In this document: positions 1 through 8,600 of the stretch, piece after piece
Position numbering within the stretch: position 1 is the first letter of the stretch
Layout of the letters: every line of letters starts with the position of its first letter
NCBI RefSeq assembly: GCF_015477835.1
Contig: NZ_JADLQN010000005.1
Span: 62,001-126,000, forward strand
Reading direction: 5' to 3'
DNA: 64,000 bases
DNA from: Nocardia higoensis
GTDB lineage: Bacteria > Actinomycetota > Actinomycetes > Mycobacteriales > Mycobacteriaceae
Made by a program: the position numbers and the translations under genes
Notes under the pieces: model-generated
Seen by the model: the letters and a program-made list of their open reading frames with translations, nothing else
What the model was told of the DNA's origin: nothing
The model's database searches: none

Positions 1-481
1 TCGCGCCTGTCGCGAGACCGACGGTCGCGGCGGGACCGTTGGGCATGATCATCGGCACCGCCAGCGGCGAGACCTTCCGGTAGCCACCCGCCCGCATGGC
101 GTCCACGGCGTCGACGAGCGCGTCGCCGCCACCGAGGCCGGTGCCGATCGCCACCGCGAGGCGCTCGCCGTCGACCTGCGGTGCGCCGGCGGCCGCCCAG
201 ACGCGCCTGCTCAATACCAGTGCCAGTTGTTCGACATAGGAGAGCCTGCGCTGTTCCAGCCGGGTGAGTCCCTCAGTGGGCCGCCGCGCGAGCCGGCCGC
301 CGATCCGCACCGGCATGTCGTGTCCGGCGGTGAAATCGGCGTCCAACGGCCCGATGCCGCTGCGGCTTTCGAGCAGCGCCGACCAGGTCGCGTCCATGTC
401 GTCGGCCAGGGCGGTGGTGGCCGCGTAGCCGGTGACGACGACGGATGCGCCGGGAGTTTGTGAAGCGATCGCTACAGTCAC
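1..481 (-). CDS. Beta-ketoacyl-ACP synthase (KasA/KasB/FabF type), 5' part only
   Basis: Condensing enzyme that extends acyl-ACP chains with malonyl-ACP in fatty or mycolic acid synthesis. Reading leftwards from a GTG at 481, about 160 residues are visible before the window ends. They contain LAVAIGTGLGGGD, the stretch MRAGGYRKVSPLAVPMIMPN and the start of the G-P-A-A-x-V-G-L core, all typical of mycobacterial KasA/KasB. The catalytic Cys and both His lie outside the window. I prefer GTG 481 over GTG 487 because a TTGACT / 17 bp / TATTCA promoter places transcription start on that codon, so the mRNA would be leaderless. The gene diverges from a TetR regulator with two operator copies between them, so that regulator probably controls it. 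The family call is firm; the exact paralogue is not. Confidence 0.85.
   Translation of the reverse strand, partial: MTVAIASQTPGASVVVTGYAATTALADDMDATWSALLESRSGIGPLDADFTAGHDMPVRIGGRLARRPTEGLTRLEQRRLSYVEQLALVLSRRVWAAAGAPQVDGERLAVAIGTGLGGGDALVDAVDAMRAGGYRKVSPLAVPMIMPNGPAATVGLATGA
460..477. promoter_or_regulatory. TetR operator copy 1
   Basis: Imperfect 18-bp palindrome centred on GCGATCGC with arms gtgaa/tacag. It lies over codons 2 to 7 of the synthase gene, just downstream of its predicted transcription start, so a bound repressor could block elongation or escape. Its right half and core match copy 2, which is centred 36 bp away. Assignment to the adjacent TetR gene is inferred from position and symmetry. 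Confidence 0.6.
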
Positions 482-488
482 GATCACA

Positions 489-517
489 TGAATACCTGTA
501 GCGATCGGTACAGTCAA
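489..517 (-). promoter_or_regulatory. Leaderless promoter of the ketoacyl synthase gene
   Basis: On the minus strand, TTGACT (517-512) and TATTCA (494-489) are separated by 17 bp. The expected start point, about 7 bases after the -10, falls on the GTG at 481, and no Shine-Dalgarno sequence is visible. The operator at 496-513 fills the spacer between the two hexamers. Confidence 0.55.
496..513. promoter_or_regulatory. TetR operator copy 2
   Basis: Near-perfect 18-bp palindrome CTGTAGCGATCGGTACAG. It sits between the -35 and -10 of the divergent synthase promoter. Its right arm (TACAGT, 509-514) may also be the -10 of the TetR gene, whose ATG at 521 follows six bases later. One bound dimer could therefore repress both genes. 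Confidence 0.65.
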
Positions 518-520
518 TGC

Positions 521-1078
521 ATGGCTCGTCCTCTCGACCACGTGCGTCGTGCTGAACTGCTCGCAGGCGTCGTCGGCTATATCGCCGAACACGGACTCGC
601 CGAACTGTCGCTGCGTCCGCTCGCCGCGCGACTCGGGACCAGTTCGCGCATGTTGATCCACTACTTCGGCACGAAGGAGGAATTGCTGGTGCAGGCGCTG
701 GCCACCCAGCGGCCGGATCTGTCCGCAGTCTTCGCCGACGTCGCCGACGCGGCGGACTTGCGCGATCGGCTGTGGAAATTCTGGCGGTCCAATGCCGATG
801 GTGCGGAATCCACGAGCGTTCGGGTGATGCTGCAGGTGCTCGGCGCGGCCTGCGCCACCGACGGGCCGTTCCGCGACTATGCCACCGAGGCCATCGCGGC
901 GTTCATCGGAGCCCTCGCGGCGGCATTGTGTCGGATCGAGTCCGTGGACGATCCGGAAGTCGTTGCCACGCTGCTTGTTTCCGGCTTGCGGGGTGTTCTG
1001 CAGGATCGCTTCGTCACCGGGGAGGTGGAGCGCACCGATCGTGCTGCTCTCCGGCTGATCGAGACCGTTCTCGGCTGA
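521..1078 (+). CDS. TetR family transcriptional regulator
   Basis: 185-residue one-component repressor. Residues about 10 to 55 form a TetR HTH: helix segment ELLAGVVGYIAEHGLAELS, then LRPLAARLGTSSRMLIHYF and KEELL. The rest is the variable ligand-binding domain. I chose ATG 521 (MARPLDHVRR) over ATG 488, because the longer form would translate through the operator and the -10-like TACAGT at 509-514. The gene is divergent from a ketoacyl synthase, and two copies of one palindrome lie in between. A lipid-metabolism repressor with autoregulation is the simplest reading; the ligand is unknown. Confidence 0.85.
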   Translation: MARPLDHVRRAELLAGVVGYIAEHGLAELSLRPLAARLGTSSRMLIHYFGTKEELLVQALATQRPDLSAVFADVADAADLRDRLWKFWRSNADGAESTSVRVMLQVLGAACATDGPFRDYATEAIAAFIGALAAALCRIESVDDPEVVATLLVSGLRGVLQDRFVTGEVERTDRAALRLIETVLG

Positions 1079-1090
1079 CTCGCGGTTGGT

Positions 1091-1522
1091 TCAGTCGACG
1101 TCGCCTCGGACGGCGGTCGCGAATCGGGCCAGCAGTTCGCGTAGGGTCTCGCGTTCGGCGGCGGTGAACGCGTCGGCGATGCGGCGTTCGATCGCGGCCG
1201 CTCGGCGGTCCGCGGCGTCGAAAGCCGCGCGCCCGGCTTCGGTCAGGCGGGTTTCGAGGACGCCGCGGTGCCAGGGGTGCGGGGTGCGTTCGACGAAGCC
1301 GCGGTCTCGGAGGTTGCGCAGGACCACGGTCATGGCCTGAGGGGTGACCAGGCAGGCGCGCGCGAGAGCCGCCGCGGAGATGCCGGGGTTGTCGGCGAGG
1401 GCGAACAGCGCGGCGTACTGCGGGACGGTGAGCGGTTTGACCGCCTCGTGCTTGGCGGCCATCAGTTCCTGCTCGGCTCGCTTGAGGTCGAGGCCGAGTC
1501 GTTCGTGCGCGGGCATGCCCAT
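1091..1522 (-). CDS. MarR family transcriptional regulator
   Basis: 143-residue winged-helix regulator. The order is an N-terminal dimerisation helix (RLGLDLKRAEQELMAAKHEAV), the HTH LTVPQYAALFALADNPGISAAALARACLVTPQAMTVVLRNL (residues about 34 to 74), the wing with DRGFVERTPHPWHRGVLETRLT, and the C-terminal dimer helices. ATG 1522 is used; a second in-frame ATG lies two codons later. The gene is divergent from a flavin/F420-type protein 60 bp away with a 24-bp inverted repeat between them, which suggests that it represses that gene and perhaps itself. Ligand unknown. Confidence 0.85.
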   Translation of the reverse strand: MGMPAHERLGLDLKRAEQELMAAKHEAVKPLTVPQYAALFALADNPGISAAALARACLVTPQAMTVVLRNLRDRGFVERTPHPWHRGVLETRLTEAGRAAFDAADRRAAAIERRIADAFTAAERETLRELLARFATAVRGDVD

Positions 1523-1548
1523 GACAGTCAAGAGTAGGGCTGATATAA

Positions 1549-1572
1549 AAGCTTTGATGGTTATCAAGGCTT
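1549..1572. promoter_or_regulatory. Palindromic operator between MarR and PPOX genes
   Basis: AAGCTTTGAT-GGTT-ATCAAGGCTT: two 10-base arms with a single mismatch. It begins directly after a TATAAA sequence (1544-1549) that could be the -10 of the rightward gene, and ends just before its ribosome binding site. Size and position fit a MarR dimer site. Confidence 0.65.
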
Positions 1573-1582
1573 GGAGATGTGC

Positions 1583-1966
1583 ATGATTCCCGACAGTCAC
1601 GCCGATCTGTTGACCCGCCCGCTGTTCGCGCACATGGGCACGCTCAACCCCGACGGCACGCCGCAGGTCACGCCGGTCTGGCAGGTATGGGACGGTGAGT
1701 TCCTGCGGTTGACCACGACCACCGACCGCGCCAAACACCGCAATGTCGACCGGAATCCGGTGGTCGCGCTCAGCATCAACGACCCCGAGCAGCCCTACCG
1801 GTACCTGGAGGTGCGCGGTGTGGTGGAACGGGTCGAGCCCGACCCGGAGGGTGAGTTCTTCGATGTGCTCGCCCGCCGCTACGGGCTCGACTACGACAAG
1901 CCGGTCGGCGATCACCCGCGGCGGGTGGTCATCGTCGTCCGGCCGGTACACACCACATACCAGTAG
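1583..1966 (+). CDS. PPOX-class pyridoxamine 5'-phosphate oxidase-fold protein, probably F420-dependent
   Basis: 127-residue split beta-barrel protein of the FDOR-B/PPOX class, which binds F420 or flavin and reduces diverse substrates. Family features are LLTRPLFAHMGTLNPDGTPQVTPVWQVWDG near the N-terminus, LTTTTDRAKHRNVDRNPVVALSI, and the R-Y-L-E-V-R-G-V-V-E block. ATG 1583 is preceded by GGAG with a 6-base gap, so it is preferred to TTG 1571. Length matches the family. A MarR-type repressor is divergent upstream, so induction by a small molecule is plausible. Cofactor choice between F420 and FMN cannot be settled from sequence alone. Confidence 0.8.
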   Translation: MIPDSHADLLTRPLFAHMGTLNPDGTPQVTPVWQVWDGEFLRLTTTTDRAKHRNVDRNPVVALSINDPEQPYRYLEVRGVVERVEPDPEGEFFDVLARRYGLDYDKPVGDHPRRVVIVVRPVHTTYQ

Positions 1967-2029
1967 ATCCGGCCGGGATGCGCGGCCCGGGCTCGGTGCG
2001 ATGGCCGAAACCCGAGGCCGCGCAGTCGA

Positions 2030-3673
<1,644 letters not shown>

Positions 3674-3683
3674 GGTTGTTCCT

Positions 3684-3786
3684 CCCTACGCCGGCATTAC
3701 CCGGTCAGGTTCATACGGTCGACGGCCCTGACCGCCCGCGATCGGGCTAGCCGTCCTCTCAGCCCGCTGGTGCGAGCCCCCGTTGG
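3684..3786 (-). promoter_or_regulatory. TPP riboswitch (THI element)
   Basis: In the leader of thiC on the minus strand, the conserved blocks appear in order: GGGGGCTCGCACCAG at the 5' stem, GCGGGCTGAGAGGACGG (the CUGAGA box), then ACCGTATGAACCTGACC and GGGTAATGCCGGCGTAGGGA. These form the pyrimidine- and pyrophosphate-binding arms. The element ends at the thiC Shine-Dalgarno, which points to control of translation initiation through sequestration of the ribosome site. Boundaries are approximate. Confidence 0.95.
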
Positions 3787-3893
3787 TGATGAAATTGTGG
3801 TGACGAGTTCGTCCGGGCACGACCATACCCGTCGTCGTGCCCGGCCTGCCCGGCGAACCGGCAAATTCGCCGGAAGGAACAACCGATGTGTGA

Positions 3894-4364
3894 TCAGCCG
3901 TTATAGGCTTCCTGGAGGGTCTTCAGGTCGATCTTCTTCATGGCGAGCATGGCCTTGGTGGCGCGGTCGACGGCGGCCGGATCGCCGGTCATCAGGGCGT
4001 CGGCCGCGGCGGGCCAGATCTGCCAGTGCACCCCGTAGCGGTCGGTGAGCCAACCGCACTGGATCTCCTTGCCGCCGTCGGCGAGCAGTGCCTCCCACAG
4101 GTGGTCCACCTCCTGCTGGTCGGCGCAGTTGATCAGCAGGGACATGGCGTGGGTGTACTGGAATTCGCCGCCGCCGTTGATGGCGGTGAAGCGCTGGCCG
4201 TCGAGTTCGAAATCCACCGTCATCACCGCACCCGGTTCGCCCATGCCGGATTCGCTGTAGCGGGTGATGCCGGTGATGCGGGAGTTGGGGAGGAGCGAAC
4301 AATAGAAGTTCGCGGCCTCTTCGGCGTTGCCGTCGTACCAGAGGTTCGTGACGATCTTCTGCAT
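3894..4364 (-). CDS. VOC superfamily protein (PhnB / 3-demethylubiquinone methyltransferase-like)
   Basis: 156-residue protein of the vicinal oxygen chelate fold. It starts MQKIVTNLWYDGNAEEAANFYCSLLPNS and contains the family blocks GAVMTVDFELDGQRFTAINGG, LLINCADQQEVDHLWEALL and GGKEIQCGWLTDRYGVHWQI. This matches the PhnB-like group often named 3-demethylubiquinone-9 3-methyltransferase domain proteins, whose real substrates are mostly unknown. The W-Y-D-G-N and C-G-W-L-x-D-R-x-G signatures are intact. It is divergent from a TetR gene about 100 bp away, which may regulate it; no clear palindrome was seen in the interval. Confidence 0.85.
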   Translation of the reverse strand: MQKIVTNLWYDGNAEEAANFYCSLLPNSRITGITRYSESGMGEPGAVMTVDFELDGQRFTAINGGGEFQYTHAMSLLINCADQQEVDHLWEALLADGGKEIQCGWLTDRYGVHWQIWPAAADALMTGDPAAVDRATKAMLAMKKIDLKTLQEAYNG

Positions 4365-4462
4365 GCGGGGAACTCCTGTCCGTGTTGAGAGGGCCTTTCC
4401 AGTACCGACGAGTCGCGGCGACGGAATTCATCGTCTCGGCGCCGACGCTATTGTTGATCTTC

Positions 4463-5209
4463 GTGTCCTGCGACGATTCCGCCGCGCGGCCCGGCGGCCC
4501 GGCGGCAGACGACCTGCGTCGAGCGCTGCTCGACGCCGCCCTGGAAGTGCTCGCCGAACAGGGATTCTCGCGGACCACGCGGGAGCAGGTCTGTGCGCAG
4601 GCGGGGCTGGCGCCATCGGATTTCGACGCCAGGTTCGACGGGGTGACCCAGTGCTACGAGGCGCTGCTCGACGAGTTCGCGGTGCGGGTCAGGGGCCGGG
4701 TGAGCACGACGGCCCTGCGGCAGGCCGACCGGCCGTTCGGCGAGCGCGGACCGGCGATCGTGGCGGCGTTCGTGCATACGCTCGCCGAGGATCCCCGCCT
4801 GGCGCGGGTGGCGTTCGGGGAGGTCGCCGAGGTGCCCTCGTCGGTGCGGCGGCAGCGGCGGACGCATCGGCGCTGGGCGGCGGCGTTCCTGGACACGCAG
4901 TGGCCTGCCGAACCCGAGGCGGGCGAACGCGCGAGCCGCCGCAGGTTCGCGGTCGCGATGGCGACCATCGGCGGGATGTTCGAACTGGTCGCCGACTGGT
5001 CGCGGCATCAGGCGGAAGAGAATTTCGGTCCGGCCGCCGACTGGCCTGTCGAACTGGGCGGTGGCGCCGGGACGGCGCTCTCCCACGGAGGACGAGGCGA
5101 CGAGCGCGGCGGAGGCGGCGGAAACAGCTGGGCCGCGCAGGCATTGATCGATGACCTGACCGAGTTCGTCGGCGTGGTCTATGCGGGGCGGGTCGCGGCC
5201 CGGAGGTGA
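4463..5209 (+). CDS. TetR family regulator with Gly-rich C-terminal loop
   Basis: About 248 residues. HTH region: DLRRALLDAALEVLAEQGFSRTTREQVCAQAGLAPSDFDARFDGVTQCYEALLDEF (residues about 16 to 70). The C-terminal domain contains an unusual Gly/Arg-rich insertion (ELGGGAGTALSHGGRGDERGGGGG) before the last helices. The start is uncertain: GTG 4463 gives a normal N-terminus, while ATG 4382 would add 27 residues reaching into the divergent promoter area of the VOC gene. The MMPL exporter downstream is convergent, and its promoter has a TetR-type palindrome, so this regulator is a candidate for controlling it; that link is inference. Confidence 0.75.
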   Translation: MSCDDSAARPGGPAADDLRRALLDAALEVLAEQGFSRTTREQVCAQAGLAPSDFDARFDGVTQCYEALLDEFAVRVRGRVSTTALRQADRPFGERGPAIVAAFVHTLAEDPRLARVAFGEVAEVPSSVRRQRRTHRRWAAAFLDTQWPAEPEAGERASRRRFAVAMATIGGMFELVADWSRHQAEENFGPAADWPVELGGGAGTALSHGGRGDERGGGGGNSWAAQALIDDLTEFVGVVYAGRVAARR

Positions 5210-5485
5210 ACCCGAGCGCTCGCCCACGGCCTGCGGCCATACCCGGGGCGCGTCGGTCGAGGATCAGTACCAGGTAGTCCGCGCGCTCGGTGCGTCCGGG
5301 TCAGCGAGCGCGCACCGTGCCGCCGGACAGGCACCGCCTTGCGCTCCGGTGCGCGAGCTTCCGCCGCGCACCGGCCTCGGCGGTCCGGCCGCGGGTGCGG
5401 TCTCACCGGCCGCGTCCGGCGAGCGTGTCGCTGGGGCCGCGGCAGGGGTCACCTCGGCGAGCGTGTCGCCGACGCCGCGGCGGGG
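5210..5485. other. Convergent intergenic stretch, GC-rich, no gene recognised
   Basis: 276 bp between the TetR stop and the MMPL stop. No open frame here looks like a protein of a known family, and no strong hairpin followed by a T-run was found. Its right part is a duplicated 36-bp unit described separately. Confidence 0.5.
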
Positions 5486-5489
5486 TCAC
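5417..5489. repeat. Tandem duplication of a ~36-bp unit at the MMPL 3' end
   Basis: Two copies (5417-5452 and 5455-5489) begin CGGCGAGCGTGTCGC and end GGGGTCAC, differing at a few central bases. The second copy includes the MMPL stop codon (TCA at 5486-5488), so the first copy looks like a duplicate of the gene's last codons placed after the stop. Confidence 0.7.
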
Positions 5490-7744
5490 TTGCTCAGCGA
5501 GACGGCTTCCGGCTCGGTCACCTCGTTCGGGGCAGGAGGCTCCTCGGCTTCGTGCAGGCCGAAACGGGCGTGCAAGGCGGCCAGCGGCTTCGGCGCCCAC
5601 CAATTGGCGGTGCCGAGCAGACGCATGAGGGCGGGCGCGAGCAGGCCGCGGATCACCGTGGCGTCGCTGAGCACGGCCAGTGCGCAGCCGATGCCGAACA
5701 ACTTCATGGCTGTCACGCCGGAGGTGGCGACCGCGAAGAAGACGATGCTCATGAGCAGGGCGGCGGCGGTGAAGATGCGGCCGGTGCGGGCCACGCCCAT
5801 GGCGACGGCGTGGGTGTTGCCCTCGGCGGTCTTCGGCCCGGCCAGCCATTCCTCCCTGATGCGGGAGAGCAGGAACACCTCGTAGTCCATCGAGGCGCCG
5901 AAGGCGATGCTGAACATCAGGATCGGCATGGACAGGTCGAGGTTGCCGGTCGGGGTGAAGTCGAGCAGACCGGACAGGTGGCCTTCCTGGAAGACCCACA
6001 CCATCGCGCCGAAGGTGGCGGCCAGCGACAGCATGTTCAGGGCCAGCGCCTTGATCGGCAGCAGGAGGCTGCCGGTGAACAGGAACAGCAGCACCAGCGT
6101 GGTGAGGGCGATCAGGACGGCGGCCAGCGGCAGGCGTTCGCCGATGGCGGTGAGGGAGTCCTGGTTCAGGGCGCCGGGGCCGCCGAAGAGGGTCTGGCCG
6201 GGAGCGGGGATCTCGCGCAACTGGGCGAGTTGGTCCTTGCCCGCGCCGGAGTAGGGGTCGATGCGGGTGCCGACGGAGACGAACGCGCCGTCGCCGGAGA
6301 TCATGCCGGGCAGGGGCGCGGCCACTTTCATGCCGTTGAGGTACACGCCCGCGCCGGAGAGCACGGCGGGCACGTCCGGGACCTTGGACAGAGCCGCGGC
6401 GTAGTCGCCGATCTCCGCTACCTCGCCCGCGAACCCCGGCAGCGCGATGAGGACGCTGGTGGCCATGTCGGCCTGGAAGTTCGCGCGCAGTTCGTCGCCG
6501 ACCTCCCGGCTCGGCGCGGCGGACAGCGCGCGATCGTCCGGATAGCCGAACTGCGCGCCGAGGAACGGGGAGCCGACCAACAGCAGCAGCACGGTGGTCA
6601 GCAACGCGATGGGGATCGCGCGGCGCATCACCGCGATCACCCAGCGGTACCAGAAGCTGCGGTCGGCGGGGACTGGAACGGGTTCTTCCCTGCCGAGCAG
6701 TCTGCGGACGCCCGCGCGCAGATCCCAGGCGTTGACCCGGTCGCCGAGCAGTACCAGCATGGCGGGCAGCACGATCACCGCCGCGGCGGCGGCCGCGCAG
6801 ACCACGGCGACACCCGCGTAAGCGAAGGACTTGAAGAAGTACTGCGGGAACACCGCCAGCGCCGCCAGCGAGAGCGCCACGACCAGGGCGGAGTAGACGA
6901 CCGTGCGCCCGGCGGTCTGCACCGAACGCACCACGGCGGCAGCCGGATCCAGGCCGCGGGCCAGTTCCTCGCGGTAGCGGCTCACGATGAACAGGCTGTA
7001 GTCGATGGCCAGGGCGAGACCGAGCGCGGTGGTCATGTTCAGCGCGTAGATCGAGACGTCGGTGACCACTGTCAGCGTGCGCAGGATGCCGAGTGCGGCG
7101 ACGACCGCGAACAGGCCGATGGCCACCGGCATGGCGGCCGCGACGACACTGCCGAACACCAGTACCAGCAGCAGCGCGGTCAGCGGGACGGCGATGGCCT
7201 CGGCGACGATCAGGTCCTTGCTGATCTGGGTGTTCATGTCGGCGAAGGCCGCGCCGAGGCCGCCCGCGCGGACGGTGACGCCGTTCTCGCTGGTCTGCAC
7301 CTGCTCGCTGATGCGGTCGGCGCGTTCGGTGAGTTCGGAGTCGTCGCCCGCGATATAGGCGATCACCAGGGCGCTCTTGCCGTCCTTGCTGCGCAGGGCG
7401 GGGGCCAGGTCGGCGCGCGTCGTCCAGTACGACTGCACGCCGCTGACCTCGTCGAACTGCGCGAGCCGGGCGACGGCCTGCTCACCCGCGACTCTGGCAG
7501 CGGGGGAGTCGGCGCCGTCGGGAGCGGTGACCAGCAGGATGTAATTGGTTGCGCCACCGGGGAAGTGGTCGCTGAGGAAATCGCCCGCGCGGACCGACTC
7601 CAGCTCTGCGGTGACGAATCCGCCCGCCTTCATGTGGCTCGCCGCGCTCGCGCCGAAGGCACCGCAGGCCAGCATCACCAACAGCGCGGCCGCGAGTACG
7701 ACGCGCGGTCGCGTGGTGGCGAACCGAGCGAGAGTGGTCAGCAT
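5486..7744 (-). CDS. MMPL family RND transporter
   Basis: 752-residue inner-membrane exporter of the mycobacterial membrane protein large family, proton-driven and usually moving lipids or siderophores. Two repeats are visible: TM1 (RPRVVLAAALLVMLACGAFG), a periplasmic loop, then the helix block with AIAVPLTALLLVLVFGS and the D-Y-S-L-F segment (ALGLALAIDYSLFIVSRYREE). The second half repeats this with FSIAFGASMDYEVFLLSRIREEW. Asp/Tyr pairs in both DY motifs are the proton-relay positions. ATG 7744 is chosen because GGGGAG precedes it; a longer form would cross the operator. The acidic C-terminal tail follows ALHARFGLHE. The gene is convergent with a TetR gene; substrate unknown. Confidence 0.92.
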   Translation of the reverse strand: MLTTLARFATTRPRVVLAAALLVMLACGAFGASAASHMKAGGFVTAELESVRAGDFLSDHFPGGATNYILLVTAPDGADSPAARVAGEQAVARLAQFDEVSGVQSYWTTRADLAPALRSKDGKSALVIAYIAGDDSELTERADRISEQVQTSENGVTVRAGGLGAAFADMNTQISKDLIVAEAIAVPLTALLLVLVFGSVVAAAMPVAIGLFAVVAALGILRTLTVVTDVSIYALNMTTALGLALAIDYSLFIVSRYREELARGLDPAAAVVRSVQTAGRTVVYSALVVALSLAALAVFPQYFFKSFAYAGVAVVCAAAAAAVIVLPAMLVLLGDRVNAWDLRAGVRRLLGREEPVPVPADRSFWYRWVIAVMRRAIPIALLTTVLLLLVGSPFLGAQFGYPDDRALSAAPSREVGDELRANFQADMATSVLIALPGFAGEVAEIGDYAAALSKVPDVPAVLSGAGVYLNGMKVAAPLPGMISGDGAFVSVGTRIDPYSGAGKDQLAQLREIPAPGQTLFGGPGALNQDSLTAIGERLPLAAVLIALTTLVLLFLFTGSLLLPIKALALNMLSLAATFGAMVWVFQEGHLSGLLDFTPTGNLDLSMPILMFSIAFGASMDYEVFLLSRIREEWLAGPKTAEGNTHAVAMGVARTGRIFTAAALLMSIVFFAVATSGVTAMKLFGIGCALAVLSDATVIRGLLAPALMRLLGTANWWAPKPLAALHARFGLHEAEEPPAPNEVTEPEAVSLSK

Positions 7745-7786
7745 CGACGCGAACTCCCCATCCGAAGAAACGTTTCCTCGCACGGT

Positions 7787-7800
7787 AAACCGTACGGTCG
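7787..7800. promoter_or_regulatory. TetR-type operator upstream of MMPL gene
   Basis: Perfect 10-bp palindrome ACCGTACGGT (7789-7798) within aaACCGTACGGTcg, 45 bp before the MMPL start. A further ACGGT at 7782-7786 gives a second overlapping palindrome (ACGGT-aa-ACCGT). This resembles sites bound by TetR repressors of efflux genes in actinobacteria. Confidence 0.5.
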
Positions 7801-7882
7801 TCCGAGCAGAATCCGGTTACTCCGTGATGCTGACCACGTTGCTCACCGAGGGTGAGATCGGTCACCTGTCGACCGATGGTGT

Positions 7883-8413
7883 TCAGACCCCGACGGTGAC
7901 CAGGGTCGTAACCACAGGGGTCACATTGCGGGTGAGATCGAGCACGGGGCAGTGCGCGTCCACAGCCTGCTGGAGTTCGAGGTATCGCTCCCGCGACTCC
8001 GGGCCGGTGATCTCGACCCGCACCCGCACCGCACCGAAGCCGGGGCGCACCGCGTCGTCGAAACCGAAGAAGCCGCGCACGTCCAGATCCCCCTCGGCGG
8101 TCGCGCGGATATCCTCGACCGCGATGCCGAGCTTGTCCGCCCACACTCGCCAGGTGACCACCTGGCAGGACAGCAGCGAGGCCAGGTAGTACTCGACCGG
8201 GTTGGCCGCGGTGTCGGCGCCGCCGAGCGCAGGCGGCTCGTCCACCTCGATCTGGAAGCGGCGCGCGGTCACGGTGCTGGCCACGGCGTCGTGCGCGGTG
8301 GCGGATGCCTTGAAGACGACGGCGGCCTGGGACGCGTCGGCGGTCACCGCGTCGTGGTTGGCGGCGGTCACCGCGCCGAGCGCGGAGGTGGACGTGCTGG
8401 TGGAGGCGGTCAT
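7883..8413 (-). CDS. OsmC family protein
   Basis: 176-residue protein of the OsmC/Ohr peroxiredoxin-like family. Residues after about 30 match the fold: ARRFQIEVDEPPALGGADTAANPVEYYLASLLSCQVVTWRVWADKLGI, with one conserved Cys in LLSC; then VEDIRATAEGDLDVRGFFG and a second Cys in AVDAHCPVLDLTRN. The two Cys are placed as in OsmC/Ohr enzymes that reduce organic hydroperoxides through a disulfide. The first 30 residues are Ala/Thr/Ser-rich and not conserved in type. ATG 8413 has GAGGGAG upstream, so it is preferred to the longer start at 8485. Confidence 0.88.
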   Translation of the reverse strand: MTASTSTSTSALGAVTAANHDAVTADASQAAVVFKASATAHDAVASTVTARRFQIEVDEPPALGGADTAANPVEYYLASLLSCQVVTWRVWADKLGIAVEDIRATAEGDLDVRGFFGFDDAVRPGFGAVRVRVEITGPESRERYLELQQAVDAHCPVLDLTRNVTPVVTTLVTVGV

Positions 8414-8600
8414 GCGCGAACTCCCTCGAAGACGCGGGGACCGGTGCGAGGCACCGGGACTGACGCGTCGACAGTAGGTTCGCACCCGCCGCCCGCTGGG
8501 CGCGCGGAGCCGCGGGAGAGCCGCTGACCTGCGCGGAGGGGTTGTGTTCCGGCTGAGCGAAACGTCATCGTCCGCCCGGCCGGAAACGAACCGCGGTGGG

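Noticed and set aside
1523..1951. Long N-terminal extension of the MarR gene
   Set aside because: It would run antisense through the PPOX gene and across the operator; the normal MarR start is at 1522.
5339..7855. Open frame of 838 codons opposite the MMPL gene
   Set aside because: Antisense shadow; Gly/Glu/Arg-rich with no membrane helices or motifs.
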